Assembly: GCA_016787525.1 (NCBI GenBank)
Contig: JAEUUP010000143.1
Coordinates: 62,001-126,000, forward strand
Reading direction: 5' to 3'
DNA length: 64,000 bases
From: Saprospiraceae bacterium
GTDB taxonomy: Bacteria; Bacteroidota; Bacteroidia; Chitinophagales; Saprospiraceae
Numbering within the stretch: the stretch's first letter is position 1; every line of letters begins with the position of its first letter. Positions 41,584-53,500 of the stretch are shown here, piece by piece. Position numbers and translations under genes: made by a program. The notes below the pieces were generated by a model, which saw nothing but the letters and a program-made list of their open reading frames with translations, had not been told where the DNA came from and did not search any database.

Positions 41584-44500
41584 TTAGTATTTGACCAATT
41601 TGAGCGGTAACACAAGGTTTTGAGCATCTTTAAATTGACATAAGTAAATGCCATTGGACAAGGTGCTGATATCAATAGGAATATGGTTCTGACCTACCAA
41701 TAAGTGGGCATCTACTGTTAAAACTGTTTTACCTGTGATATCTGAAAGCAAGATCTGACCATCGGTTGCTATCTCTGTTTTCAATTGAATATTGACTGAA
41801 CTTTTGGCAGGGTTTGGAAAAATACCCATCTCGATAGGTGACAAAGAAGACGAAAGGGTTTTATAGTCAGCAACAAACATGTTGTTATTGTTGGTTGCAG
41901 ACGCAAAAGCACTTTGACGTACACCTTGGTATTCATACGCCCCCATATCAACGATACCATTATTGTAAAAACGTGGATTACCCGCCAAATCGGTGATGAT
42001 ACCCGCAGGAACGGCTGCATTACTGCCTGCATTGATAGCTCCAGAATTGGGTTGAAGGCTTAAATTGCCATTGAGCGTATCTACGAAGTTAGGTGCAATG
42101 TTCAAGTTGCCAACACCTGCATAACCATTGGGCACGATAGAATTAGTAACGGTTATCTTAGGGTCTGAATAGGTAAATGGATATTGTAAAATGCTATTCT
42201 TGATACTAATGCTTGAATAATTTTTAATCATATCGGTTCTAATCAGAAAGTCATTTTGCCCACTATTAGCTGCAAAAGAACAGTTGATAAGTGCAGTCAT
42301 TAAATTTGTTGAAGGGGTATAGTCCATTTGTACTGTGCTGCCTCCATTGGTTGTATTTTTCCAAAAAGAACAATTTGTAAGTGTCATCGCACCGCCAGAA
42401 AAGATTGCCCCACCACTATTCGGATTTATAGATTGAGCTGTCGCTGTGTTTCTTGCTGTGTTTTTAGAGAAAGAACAATTCGTAAGAGTAACAGCTACTG
42501 TAGCCGATGATATATAAATACCACCACCCCGATAAGCACCATAAGTTAAAGCACCTTCTGCTGAATTATTCTCAAAAGAACAACCCGTGATAGTGGCTGT
42601 ACCACTAAAGAGACATATCCCTCCACCACTATATGCGTTATTATTGAAAAATGAGCAATTTGTGATAATGGGATTACCGATAGAATATATAGCCCCGCCG
42701 TAAACAGTCGTTTTATTATCTACAAAAGAACAATTTCTAATGGTCGGGCTTCCCGAATTAACCAGACCTGCTCCACTATTGGTTACACTCGGAGCGACCT
42801 TTGACGTACTAATATTTATTCGTCCTCCTGTGATGGTAAAACCATCTAAAATAGTAGAATTACCAACTAAACTGCTGCACGTAACGACATGTTCGCTATT
42901 TGCGCCATTCAGAACGCCACTCAGCACTGTTTCATTTGTTTTTATGGATGCAGGTGTACGGCTTGTCAAACTTGTTTCATTCCCAGCAAAACCCCCATAA
43001 AGAGCTACCCCATCCTTCAATTTGAATGTACTTTTTACATCCGAAGTTGTCGTTGGTTTATAGACACCTTGTGCAACCCATATTTGGTCGCCAGATGCGG
43101 ATATTCTAATCATTTCTTGTAGGTTGCTGCTGGCATTTGCCCACGAAGTACCATCGCCAGTGCCTGAGGCTGTTGGTTTCACGTATAAAATAGCTGGATT
43201 ACTCAATAGAGCTAAGTTGACCACATTATAAACATAAGTAACAGCACATCTCTCTGGGCCAGCCACCATTTGGCAAAAAACAAGCCCTTCGGTTGTTCCT
43301 GGATCTGTGTAAGTCATACTTGTGCTAACCAAACCTGATGAGCCATTTGAGCTTGTTTTATACCAATAAAATCCAGGGTTTGTACCACCATTTGTGGGTA
43401 CTGCTGTAAAGGTGACAGGTGAGCCGATATGTGTTGGGTTTGTACCATTCGTGACAGCTATTTCGACGTAGAAAGGACTTGAACTCTTGTATAAATTAAT
43501 CGCTTCCGAAGTTGCTGTTGGCATATCGGTACAAATACCTGTCCCCACTGTCATGACACAAGTAATCGCACCATTGGTTGAACCCACATCGGTGTAAGTT
43601 AAGCCTGTGCCTACATTAACGCCATCTTTTTTCCATTGGAAGGTCGGATTTGTACCACCATTCACAGGCGTTGCTGTCAAAGTGACCGACCCGCCCGAAC
43701 AATCAGGATTTTTCCCACTTGTTATTGCTATATTTACAGCGGCGATTGAACTTGTCAAACCGACAGCACACCAAGCCTCTAAAACAGATTTGTACTCAGG
43801 TGAGTTAAACCCATACAAATCAATCGCAGCCGACAACGAACCATTGTAAGCGTCTCTATATTGAGCATTGGCCGTCAAGTAAACCGTTAAGTTGCGATAA
43901 GCGATTTTTGCGGCTTTCTCAATACCAATACCTGTAATTGAATAACGACTGCCTTTTTCGTTCACACCTGAACCGCCTGTCGCCAATAAATAAAACCAAT
44001 GATTTTGAACACCGCTGTTGTAGTGGATACCGCCGTCATCAAATCTGGCTGTTGTAGAAAGCCATAATGCACCTTTGTAGTAATTGGGTTGAGCGTATTT
44101 TTTAGGGTCTGACAAACTTCGAGCGATCACATTGATGCGCTCCCCCATTGTCCAGTTAGCCGCATAAGCAGTAGGTTGTGCAAAAAACTCAACAGCTGTA
44201 CCAAAAATATCACTAAAACTTTCATTCAAAGCACCCGATTCGCCTTGAAGTATCAATTTGGCTGTATTTTGTGTCAAGCCATGCGTGATTTCATGTCCAA
44301 CAATATCTAAAGCTGTGAAAGGCAATGTTGCTGGCACAAAATTATTGCCATCGCCATAAATCATCCGACTACCATCCCAATACGCATTGGCTGTTTGCAC
44401 ACCATAATGCACATAATTAATGAGTCTGAAACCCGCATTGTCTATGCTGTTGCGATTAAAATTAGTTTTGTAGTAGTCATACACCTTTTCTGTACCATAG

Positions 44501-45534
44501 TGGGCATCCAGAGCATATTTGTCAAGTCCTGTTAATGTCCAGTTTTGTGTGGTGCTGGTAAAATCAATGGCTGTCGCAAAATTCGTACCTTGAGACAAAT
44601 TCAAAGTCACAATCCCTTTACCTCGTCCGAGACCATCTTCACTTTCGCGCAAAGTAAACTTGCCTACTGAGGGGGTACATTTAATCGTTTGAACACCACT
44701 ATATCCTGTGTTAGCCGTACCGACTACATCTGCGACTAGAGGTAATCGAGTCAAATCATCTATTACGTGATTGTGTTCGGCACTTTCTAAAAGTACACCT
44801 GATGCTGGCGTTTTCTTATCCATACACGAACTGTGCATTTGATTGAGGGCAGATAACACTGCGCCATTTTCAGCATCAATATAGATAAGTTGACGGCTCA
44901 AAGGCTCTTGTGCATAAATGCTGAACTTCCATGCCAAACGCACCCCCTCAGTATTTTTCTCACCATTCAAACTCGTGAAAATCTTTTCACCTTTTGGGAA
45001 ATATGTCGCATTGGAGTCATCCAACTCTGACTTCAAGTGTTGTTCTTCATCTGGCAATTCCCATTTGTATTTTTGGGCATTCATGTACTGTAAAGCTTTT
45101 TGCAAAGCTTCTTGTTCCGACAGTTTTTCATGCGCCTTGAGTTTTAGGGCATTCAAAGCCTCGTCAGTAAGCCATTGTCCATTGGCGGCCTCCACTTTAC
45201 CTTTTTTGATGTGGTAAACATACTCTGCACCCTCAATCGGAATGCCATCAAGCATCTGTTGGTAGCGGTGATGCGTAAAGCCCAACTCATCTTGTTCAGT
45301 TCGCAAGTGTTTGGCCGACGACACCTCCGATGAGCCAACAAAACGGTTGGCAAAGTCAGAAGACTCCATAAATGCAGGAGCTTTATCGCTTTCAAATCGG
45401 ATGAAAGTAGGCTGTAAAAGTGGGCTTTGGGCTTGCTCAATTTGCTTAGCCTGTTTCAAAGTATTTTGTGCAGACAGTGTTGCAAGTCCAAAACAAAATA
45501 ACAGGCTCAAGATGAGCAACGATACTTTTTTCAT
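41584..45534 (-). CDS. Secreted M4 metallopeptidase with Ig-like and beta-helix domains and T9SS sorting domain
   Basis: 1316 residues. Signal peptide 1-22; FTP/PepSY-like propeptide to about 250; thermolysin catalytic domain about 285-605 with HEITH (His414-Glu415, His418) and GALNESFSDIFG for the third zinc ligand; two PKD/Ig-like modules (about 605-780, TNPTFQWKKDGVNVG repeats); right-handed parallel beta-helix with CSF-type repeats (about 785-1215, LTNCSFSKNT, ITNCSFFNNN); and a T9SS C-terminal sorting domain (about 1240-1316, IGMGIFPNPAKSSVNIQL, SNGIYLCQFKDA). Predicted to be exported by T9SS and attached or released; a proteolytic surface enzyme. Two motif copies encode TPSVG and NTEGVR. 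Confidence 0.93.
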   Translation of the reverse strand: MKKVSLLILSLLFCFGLATLSAQNTLKQAKQIEQAQSPLLQPTFIRFESDKAPAFMESSDFANRFVGSSEVSSAKHLRTEQDELGFTHHRYQQMLDGIPIEGAEYVYHIKKGKVEAANGQWLTDEALNALKLKAHEKLSEQEALQKALQYMNAQKYKWELPDEEQHLKSELDDSNATYFPKGEKIFTSLNGEKNTEGVRLAWKFSIYAQEPLSRQLIYIDAENGAVLSALNQMHSSCMDKKTPASGVLLESAEHNHVIDDLTRLPLVADVVGTANTGYSGVQTIKCTPSVGKFTLRESEDGLGRGKGIVTLNLSQGTNFATAIDFTSTTQNWTLTGLDKYALDAHYGTEKVYDYYKTNFNRNSIDNAGFRLINYVHYGVQTANAYWDGSRMIYGDGNNFVPATLPFTALDIVGHEITHGLTQNTAKLILQGESGALNESFSDIFGTAVEFFAQPTAYAANWTMGERINVIARSLSDPKKYAQPNYYKGALWLSTTARFDDGGIHYNSGVQNHWFYLLATGGSGVNEKGSRYSITGIGIEKAAKIAYRNLTVYLTANAQYRDAYNGSLSAAIDLYGFNSPEYKSVLEAWCAVGLTSSIAAVNIAITSGKNPDCSGGSVTLTATPVNGGTNPTFQWKKDGVNVGTGLTYTDVGSTNGAITCVMTVGTGICTDMPTATSEAINLYKSSSPFYVEIAVTNGTNPTHIGSPVTFTAVPTNGGTNPGFYWYKTSSNGSSGLVSTSMTYTDPGTTEGLVFCQMVAGPERCAVTYVYNVVNLALLSNPAILYVKPTASGTGDGTSWANASSNLQEMIRISASGDQIWVAQGVYKPTTTSDVKSTFKLKDGVALYGGFAGNETSLTSRTPASIKTNETVLSGVLNGANSEHVVTCSSLVGNSTILDGFTITGGRINISTSKVAPSVTNSGAGLVNSGSPTIRNCSFVDNKTTVYGGAIYSIGNPIITNCSFFNNNAYSGGGICLFSGTATITGCSFENNSAEGALTYGAYRGGGIYISSATVAVTLTNCSFSKNTARNTATAQSINPNSGGAIFSGGAMTLTNCSFWKNTTNGGSTVQMDYTPSTNLMTALINCSFAANSGQNDFLIRTDMIKNYSSISIKNSILQYPFTYSDPKITVTNSIVPNGYAGVGNLNIAPNFVDTLNGNLSLQPNSGAINAGSNAAVPAGIITDLAGNPRFYNNGIVDMGAYEYQGVRQSAFASATNNNNMFVADYKTLSSSLSPIEMGIFPNPAKSSVNIQLKTEIATDGQILLSDITGKTVLTVDAHLLVGQNHIPIDISTLSNGIYLCQFKDAQNLVLPLKLVKY

Positions 45535-45597
45535 AAGTGTAGTTTTTTAATTTAGATAATAAAAGATAAGAAAACTGCTTTTTTCAGTCGGTGTGAT

Positions 45598-48500
45598 TTA
45601 ATATTGTTTGATAATTTTTTGAGAAAAAATCCCCCCCTCAGTATCCACACCTCTGATAAAGTAAATTCCATTTGGAAAATAATGAATGTCGTGCGTTGAT
45701 TCTTGAGTGGTTTTCTTTGATAAAAGAACTTGCCCAACAGCATTGACAATCTCGAATGACACAGCATTTTCAATTGTAAAAAAAGTGCTCGTTACTGAGG
45801 GGTATATTTTGACTTTTGTTTTGCCCGTTTTTTCGATAGAAATAGTTTTTGAGTAGGCAAATTGACCATCTAAGTCTTTGATCTTCAGACGATAGTAAGC
45901 GATAGAGGAAAGGGGGTAATCGTCCATTAGTTCATAAGTTGAATGAGAACCTTTGGCTTTCACTTCGCCTATTTTTTCAAAGGTTTGGCTATTCGTGCTG
46001 CGTTCTATGTCAAAACTTGCAGCGTTTTTTTCTTCCGCTGTTGTCCAAGTCAAAAGATTACCCCCCTCAGTATTTTGACCTTTAAAACTCAATAATTCGA
46101 TAGGTAAAACAACACTGGAAGCAACCCAATTAGAAGCCGTGCTGTTGAGCGCAAAGTTTTGTAAAGTACCTGAATACAAGGTCGTATTGGCACTATTGAG
46201 AAGTTGTGTAGCAGTCGCATTGTTGCTGTTGGCAGTGCCATGATTGAATTTGTAGTACATCAAAAGCCCTGTCTGTGGTAATGATAAGTCAGCGTTCATG
46301 CCAGCTTGAATTTCGGTTTGTGTTCGTACCACATTCCATACGCGTACTTCATCAATTGTACCATTCATAAACTCGCTTGCGCCGCCAAATGAGCCCAGAT
46401 AAAGACCTGTCAAGTTGGGTAATGCTGTGTTGAAAGTATTCGTTTGCGCCACTAATTGCCCATCGAGATAAGATTTAAAACCATTTGTCGTGTTTCTTTG
46501 CCAAGTCATAGCGATGTGATGCCAATTTCCGTCGGTAGCGGCTGCGCCGACTGCTACGCCGCCGACTGTGCCACCGCTATTGGATAGAATATGCTTAAAT
46601 GCACCTGCTCCACCATTCCACCCTGCTACGATATAATTGTTGCCATCTTGAAAACGCACCGCTGATTGCAAATTAGTCCCTTTGAACCAATATTCAATCG
46701 TAATAGCTGACGAAACCGTTGGGGAGATAGGTGACGCTGAACAAGTATTGTAATCAATAGGCGAGATGTAAACATAGTCGTCCACGCCATCGAAATGTAA
46801 GCCATTGTTGGTTGTGATTGTTGGCGTTGTATAAGCAGTAGAACCCGTCAGAGCATACGTTCTACTCGACGCATCGGGCGAACTGATGACTAAATCGCCC
46901 GAAAAGTTGCTACATACTGAGGGGTTGAAACGAACGTAAACGGTTTTGTCCGCTACCTCGCCGTTACTCGGCGTGATAGTCAAACTACTGGCAAAACCAG
47001 CGTCAGGACTCAAAGAGACTTCAAATCCCGTTGGAGCAGTAACGGTTACAGGATTTGTTAGGCAGTTTTCACCCCATGTTTGAAAAGTTTTTTTACTGTT
47101 GGCAGGTTCTAAACTAAAACTACTGAAACTACCTTGCGTCTGTTTGTAGTAACTAATTGTGCCGTTTGAGTTGCCTGCAAGCATATCGAGGTAGCCGTCG
47201 TTGTCAATGTCCGTGAAAGTAGGCATAGCTTGGTCACCCGCATCAATAAAACTGAATTGACTGGTTGCCAAGTTGAAAATCAAGCTATTCACAGCTTGTT
47301 TGTAATGATTTATTTGACCATCCGATTTACCAACCACCAAATCCAATGAGCCATCGTTGTCAATATCGGCAATAGCAGGTACTGAATTTGGCACATTGAT
47401 ACCGTTGAAACTCGTTGTAACCAAATTGAAAGTGGTACTGTTGGTAGCGGCTTGCCTGTAATGATACAAATTTCCAGTGCCCGACCCGACCAACATATCG
47501 AGCAAACCATCGCGGTCAAGGTCATTGAAAACAGGAGCTGCATTGCTGCCAACGTTTATGTTGTTGAAATTGTTGGTTCTCAAATCAAAACTGGTAGAAC
47601 CAAACGCGCTTTGTTCATAGTGACTCACATTGCCCGTACTATTCCCGACGACTAAATCCAACAAACCGTCATTGTCAATATCCGTAAAAGTGGGTATTGC
47701 CGAGTTTCCAACATCAATGGACGCAAAAGAAGACGTAACAGAAAAGAAAGCCTCTGGACTCAATGAGCTTTGCCGATAGCGGGCAATTTGACCATCGGCT
47801 TTGCCGACAAATAAATCGAGTAACCCGTTACCATCCACATCTACGACCGTCGGTGCAGCAAAAGAGGGCGTATTGATAAGGCTAAAATTGGTCGTCACTC
47901 CTGTCAATACTGAGGGGGTCAGTGCTGTCAACAAATTCGGATTACAAGGCGGTGCAACTGTTCCGTTGAGGGCATAAGTAGCTGTATTTGAACCACTTGC
48001 TGTCACCGTCAAATTACCAGCCCGTGAACCTGCTATCTGTGAACCGAGCCGCACATAGACTGTTTGAGGTACCGCATCGCCATTTGTCTGAGGCAAACTA
48101 ACACTGCTGCCAAAACCTGAACTGGCATTTAGCGACACCTCGTACCCCGCTGGTGCCGCCACTGTGGCATTGCCCGACAAACAACTACCCCAAACTTGTA
48201 GCGTTTGGGTTGCCGAAGGTGTATGAGTACTTGTGTTAAAATCAGAAAAACTTCCCGCTGTTTGCTCGTAGTGGTCAATTGCGCCATTATCAACTCCTAC
48301 AAACATATCCATTAAACCATCATGGTCAATATCTGCAAAAGCCGTTGCGGTATTTGCCCCTACATCAATATTTTTAAACGCAGTAGTTACCAAATTAAAG
48401 GTCGTACCGTTGGCGGAGGCTTGTTCGTATTGATAAATTGTACCAGCATAATTGCCTACGAACAAATCCAACAGCCCATCGCCGTCGAAGTCCGTAAAAG

Positions 48501-50298
48501 TCGGTTCAGCGTTTTGACCTACATCAATACTGCCAAAATTGGTTGTAATTAAACTAAAAGTCAGACTATTGGTGGCAGCTTGTTCATAACGATTGAGTGT
48601 ACCGTCGTCCAAGCCCACGATTAAATCCAGTTTGCCATTGTTGTCTATATCCGTAATGGTAGGGACAGACAAAGTTCCTGCGACACTGATACCGCTAAAA
48701 TCGTTTGTAACGAGCGTAAAACTGGTATTGCCCCAAGCGGATTGTCTGTAATGAGCAATTTTAGGAGCCCCGCCGCCTGTGTATTCACCAATCAATAAAT
48801 CGAGTAGGTAGTCACCATCAAGGTCGGTTATAAAAGGTCTTGAAAACTCGCCGACATCAATTGTATTGAAATTATTTGAAACAAGATTAAAAGAGGCACT
48901 GTTCGCGCTCGCTTGCTCATAATGCGAGAGTGTGCCATCTTGTTTGCCAACAAGTAAATCCAAAAGCCCATCGGCATCTAAATCGGCAAAAGTTGGACCT
49001 GCATAATTACTGACATTCACACCGTTAAAACCTGCCGAAACGAGATTCCATACTGAGGGGTCATTACTGGCTGAAACCGTCGGCGTGCAAGTTGGCGGTA
49101 TGAACAGTGACCCCGCCAAACCAAACGTTTTTGAAGCAGCATTGGCAGCCGTTAATTGTAAACTGCCAGCAACGATATTACTCGATGTATTGTAGCGCAC
49201 ATAAACGGTTGTGTTAGACACTGTACTACCACTTCTTGGAATAGTGACACTGCTGCCAAAACCCGTTGTCTCACTCAACGATACTTGAAACCCCGCCGAA
49301 GCCGTTGCCGTTATATCACCTGTAAAACAAGCATCGCCCCATACCTTAATGCTTTGCGCTTGTGAAGGAATATTTAAAGCAGATGTAAATGCCTCAAAAC
49401 TCCCTGCGGCTTGTTCATAGTGGGCAATCGTACCATCGTCCTTACCAATCAGTAAGTCTAACAGCCCGTCGCCATCTAAATCTGTCAGTGTTGGCACCGC
49501 ATTGTCACCCACATCAATGCCGTTGAAAGGGTTTGAAACAATGTGCAATGTTGACAGATTGGGCATTTCATAGTGTGTAATAGTGCCATCACCAAAACCC
49601 ACCAGCATATCTGTAAAACCATTTTTATCTATATCTTTGAGCACAGATGCCACACCAGACCTGTTAAGGTTATAAGAACCTTGTGAGTAAAAATCTAAAG
49701 TATTGCCAGGTAAGTTATAATATAGCCCCATTGTACCGTTGGCATCGCCTATGAAAACATACATTGAGCCTCCGTCTTGAAACCTAATTGTTGTGGGAAC
49801 AGGTTTGGGTGGAAATATTGTTAAACCATGAGGAAAAGCATTGTTTATGACATTCATCTGCCGACTATTAACGGCAGCTTGCTCCAAATGTACAATCTGA
49901 CCGATGCCTGTACCCATCAGCATATCGTACAAGCCATTACCAGTCAAGTCTGTAAAATGTGGGGCAGAATAAGTCAAATCGGGATGAACTACTACGGGCG
50001 ACCCTACCCCAACATCGAATATTAAACTATTCGTTGCCTGCTGTTCGTAGCTGTACAATTTGCCGTCTGCTGCGCCTACCCACAAATCCAAACGCCCGTT
50101 GTTGTCAATATCAGCAACCGTAGGAACTGCGCGTGTTCCGACATCAATATTGTTGAAATTATTTGACACGAGGTTGAATACAAAAGGAGTACGGCTGGCA
50201 GAAATCTTAGGAGTGCATTGACTTTTTGCGTCGGTCGTCAAAAAGAGAAAGCCTAAAAGTAGAAGCGTCGTTTTCGATAGAAGAACTGTGTTTTTCAT
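45598..50298 (-). CDS. FG-GAP/VCBS-repeat and LamG protein with T9SS sorting domain
   Basis: 1566 residues, signal peptide 1-27. It has many FG-GAP-like calcium repeats (FTDIDNDGLLDLVVGNSTG, TDLDGDGLLDLLIGKDDG) in four blocks, separated by three Ig-like modules (GFEVSLSPDAGFASSLTITP type, about 300-400, 680-780, 1060-1160). A LamG/concanavalin domain (about 1170-1360, WHHIAMTWQRNTTNGFKSYLDG) and a final T9SS type A sorting domain (about 1480-1566, VKIYPSVTSTFFTIENA, FPNGIYFIRGV) follow. Surface adhesion or glycan binding is likely. Several repeats carry TACTGAGGGG copies. Confidence 0.92.
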   Translation of the reverse strand: MKNTVLLSKTTLLLLGFLFLTTDAKSQCTPKISASRTPFVFNLVSNNFNNIDVGTRAVPTVADIDNNGRLDLWVGAADGKLYSYEQQATNSLIFDVGVGSPVVVHPDLTYSAPHFTDLTGNGLYDMLMGTGIGQIVHLEQAAVNSRQMNVINNAFPHGLTIFPPKPVPTTIRFQDGGSMYVFIGDANGTMGLYYNLPGNTLDFYSQGSYNLNRSGVASVLKDIDKNGFTDMLVGFGDGTITHYEMPNLSTLHIVSNPFNGIDVGDNAVPTLTDLDGDGLLDLLIGKDDGTIAHYEQAAGSFEAFTSALNIPSQAQSIKVWGDACFTGDITATASAGFQVSLSETTGFGSSVTIPRSGSTVSNTTVYVRYNTSSNIVAGSLQLTAANAASKTFGLAGSLFIPPTCTPTVSASNDPSVWNLVSAGFNGVNVSNYAGPTFADLDADGLLDLLVGKQDGTLSHYEQASANSASFNLVSNNFNTIDVGEFSRPFITDLDGDYLLDLLIGEYTGGGAPKIAHYRQSAWGNTSFTLVTNDFSGISVAGTLSVPTITDIDNNGKLDLIVGLDDGTLNRYEQAATNSLTFSLITTNFGSIDVGQNAEPTFTDFDGDGLLDLFVGNYAGTIYQYEQASANGTTFNLVTTAFKNIDVGANTATAFADIDHDGLMDMFVGVDNGAIDHYEQTAGSFSDFNTSTHTPSATQTLQVWGSCLSGNATVAAPAGYEVSLNASSGFGSSVSLPQTNGDAVPQTVYVRLGSQIAGSRAGNLTVTASGSNTATYALNGTVAPPCNPNLLTALTPSVLTGVTTNFSLINTPSFAAPTVVDVDGNGLLDLFVGKADGQIARYRQSSLSPEAFFSVTSSFASIDVGNSAIPTFTDIDNDGLLDLVVGNSTGNVSHYEQSAFGSTSFDLRTNNFNNINVGSNAAPVFNDLDRDGLLDMLVGSGTGNLYHYRQAATNSTTFNLVTTSFNGINVPNSVPAIADIDNDGSLDLVVGKSDGQINHYKQAVNSLIFNLATSQFSFIDAGDQAMPTFTDIDNDGYLDMLAGNSNGTISYYKQTQGSFSSFSLEPANSKKTFQTWGENCLTNPVTVTAPTGFEVSLSPDAGFASSLTITPSNGEVADKTVYVRFNPSVCSNFSGDLVISSPDASSRTYALTGSTAYTTPTITTNNGLHFDGVDDYVYISPIDYNTCSASPISPTVSSAITIEYWFKGTNLQSAVRFQDGNNYIVAGWNGGAGAFKHILSNSGGTVGGVAVGAAATDGNWHHIAMTWQRNTTNGFKSYLDGQLVAQTNTFNTALPNLTGLYLGSFGGASEFMNGTIDEVRVWNVVRTQTEIQAGMNADLSLPQTGLLMYYKFNHGTANSNNATATQLLNSANTTLYSGTLQNFALNSTASNWVASSVVLPIELLSFKGQNTEGGNLLTWTTAEEKNAASFDIERSTNSQTFEKIGEVKAKGSHSTYELMDDYPLSSIAYYRLKIKDLDGQFAYSKTISIEKTGKTKVKIYPSVTSTFFTIENAVSFEIVNAVGQVLLSKKTTQESTHDIHYFPNGIYFIRGVDTEGGIFSQKIIKQY

Positions 50299-50379
50299 CT
50301 TATTTTAGTTTAAGAAAATTGAAATCGTTTTTAATGATTCAAAAATGAGAATACGACACCAATTCGATGTTGCAACCGT

Positions 50380-50440
50380 GGTACACACACGTTCCCTATG
50401 GTACACGCACGTTGCAAATAGGGTACACGAATGTTGCATA
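50380..50440. repeat. Three imperfect tandem 20-22-bp repeats
   Basis: GTGGTACACACACGTTCCCT, TGGTACACGCACGTTGCAAA and GGGTACACGAATGTTGCATA follow one another. They share GTACACnCACGTTGC and lie between the regulator gene at 50517 and the FG-GAP gene start at 50298, so they may be a binding array for that regulator. Confidence 0.6.
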
Positions 50441-50446
50441 TACCAC

Positions 50447-50485
50447 AACTGCCCTTTCCGAGTCTGTCGGAAAGGGCAGTTTTTA
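50447..50485. terminator. Terminator behind the hybrid regulator gene
   Basis: AACTGCCCTTTCCGA pairs with TCGGAAAGGGCAGTT across five bases (50447-50461 with 50467-50481). The T-tract is on the + strand side; on the minus strand the stem is preceded by A's, so its orientation is ambiguous. A TACTGAGGGG copy follows at 50502. Confidence 0.65.
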
Positions 50486-50516
50486 ATAAAAATGGGAAAA
50501 ATACTGAGGGGGGTAT

Positions 50517-53500
50517 TTACAAATAAGTAGAAGGTAGTTTCCCAAATCGTTCTTGGAAAAGTTGGGAGAAATGCTTGACTTGCAATAAACCTACGGCATA
50601 ACACGCTGCTTTGACAGAATCCACTTGTTGCGTTTCGAGCAAATGAAGAGCATGATTGAGGCGTACTTCTTGCAAATATTGTTGCGGTGAGAGTCCAGCA
50701 AGTTGTTTGAGTTTTCTGAACAATTGGGTGCGACTCAAAGCCATGTCTGAAGCCATGCGTTCGACTGAATAATCTATATCATGTAGATTTTTCATGACTG
50801 ACACTTCGAGCTCTGCCAACCATGCCATTTCTATTACTGAAATTTTGGGCTTTTCTATCAAAACCTCCCCCTCAGTATTTGTGTCATTTTTATCATCGGC
50901 AATAACTTCATTTGCGTGTTCACTGCCTAAAACCTCTTCATTTTTTGTAAAGACATGCCTAAATTGAACATTTCTTAAAAGGTTTTCGATTCTTGCTATT
51001 AGTTCATCCTCTTCAAAAGGCTTTATCAAATAATCATCAACACCTATGCGAAGAGCTTTGAGTTTGTCTTGCATTTCAGCGCGTGCAGTCAGCATGACAA
51101 AAGGAATGGAACAGAATGTGTCTTGGGTTTTTAAACTCGACAAAAGTTGAAATCCATCCATAACAGGCATCATCACATCTGATAGAATCAAGTCAATGTC
51201 TGCTTTTTTATTCAGTAGGTCGAGGGCAATTTGCCCATTTTCTGCTTTCTTGATTTGATAATGTGGTTCTAAAATCAAGGTCAGATACTCACGTAAACTT
51301 TTGTTGTCTTCGACAATCAGAATAGTCTTTCGATGACTATTATTCGACATTTGGGCGGTTAATACTGAGGGGGACATTTCATCAGTTGAAAAATCGTCCA
51401 ATACTTCAACAACTTGATCTTCAGCACCTTCTGCGATTTTCGCAGTGCCTAAAATCTCTTTTTTAGGCAAATTGAAAACAAATACACTGCCTTTGCCTAA
51501 AGTGCTTTGAGCTGTCAAAGTGCCTCCCATAAGCTTTGCCAACTCTGAGGACAGCGACAGACCAATGCCTGTACCTCCTTCTATAAGAGCATCCGTTTGA
51601 GACGATTGGTAGAAACGGTTGAAAATATGCGGTAAATCGTCGGGATGTATGCCTCGCCCTGTGTCGGAAACAGTAATTTTTAGGTAGTTGTTTTCTTCTT
51701 CAACATTCACTGTGATATTGCCATTGGTAGGCGTGAATTTGACTGCGTTGGATAGTAGGTTGTTCAATATTTTTTCCAATTTGTCGGAATCGAGCATCAA
51801 TTGCAAATATTGGTCGGCTTTATAGTGAAATGTGAATCTGAGGTTTTGCATTTCGGCAGATGATTCGAAATTGGCAACAATGCGGCGTATCAGACCATAA
51901 ACGACGTGTTTATCCTCTTTCAACTCCAATTTATTGGCTTCGAGCTTGTTCAAGTCCAAGATTTCGTTCACTAATTTAAGCAAATTTTGGGCATTTTGCC
52001 TCACCAATCGCACAAGTGTAAAATTGCGGTTGTCCAAAGTCCCACTTTTCAATATCGTACTGAGGGGTGCTAGCATGAGCGTCAAAGGCGTGCGAAGTTC
52101 GTGTGAGACATTGGCGAAGAAGCGTGTTTTGAGAGCATCTAATTGTTGGAGATGAGCCGATTGGGCTTCAATAATCGATTTGTTGCGTCGTTCACGAAAG
52201 TAAAAAATCACTAAAATAACAGAAAGAAGAATAAAAAAACCAATTGCCAACCACAACAACCGACGTTCAGCTTGTTGTTTGGCAATAGCCTGTTCTTTGG
52301 CACTTACGTCGTATTTGATTTCAAGTTCCTTAGTCGCATTGTGATAGTTGAGGTCAAGGCGTATAGAGCGAGCTGCCATGTGTTCTTTATAAGCCTCCAG
52401 AGCTTTGTCAAAATCGCCTTTTTTTTCATAAACTTTTGCCAAATAATCCCAAATATCAATATCAATGCTGTGCATATCTATCTTATCGCCGATAGCCAAG
52501 GTCTGTTTATAGTATTCGATGGCCTTATCGTAGTCGCCATTTATGTGCTTGATATGCCCTGCATTGAATACAGCATGAAGCCCATGAGGCGTATTGACTA
52601 AATGGTATTGCTCAATCAATGCCAAAGTCCGTTCAGAATGTATCAGTGCTTGGTCAAGTTTATTTATGCCTTTATAAAAAGTGACACACAATGATTCGTA
52701 TCTCACTCGCGCCAAAGCAGGGAGCTGTGGCAGCAATTCCTCTGTTTTTCTCAGGTAAAACTCAGCTGAATCCGCCTGACCATCTACAAAATAACGATTG
52801 TGTAAATGATGATAAATAAGGCTTAGACTTTTGAGGGATTCGGCATCCGTTTTCTGTTTGTAATAGTCAAGACTTTTGAATAGTCGCGATAAGGCAAACT
52901 GGCGAGCATTTGCATTTCTATTGTAGTAAATACCGATACCTAATGTCAATTCAGCTTGTACGGAAGGGTCGGTTTCGTTTTCAATCAAGGCATTAGCTTG
53001 ATTGAAAACGGCTAAAAAACTGGTGTTGTATTCTGCCCAAGAATTATTGACTTTGTTGAACAAAACACGGTATTTCAAGAGGTTATTTCCCGTTTTTTCA
53101 CTTGAAATCTGTGCTTTTTCTAAAAATAATAACTTTTTCTTGGGTTGAAGTGTCCAAGAGGCCGCTCTTAAATATGTTTCTGTAATTACTTCATTGATAC
53201 TCCCAGAGCTTGATTCTAAGAGTGTTACAGATTTTTCGACATAAAATTCGACGCTGTCTTGATTATACTGCGGCTCATAACGAAACCAATTTGCCAAATC
53301 TTGATAAACTTGACTCAGTGGCACAATCGAATTTTGTGGCGATAGCTTGTACGCTTGTTCAGCAGCAACGGCATCGGGTTTTACAAGCGGTAAAGAAGAT
53401 AAACTCTGGCTTTGGATGCTACAAATAGCCCCATAAATAGTGATGAATGGGATAAAAATTCTGGAAAATATACTTGCCCTAAATCGTGAATTGGAATAAA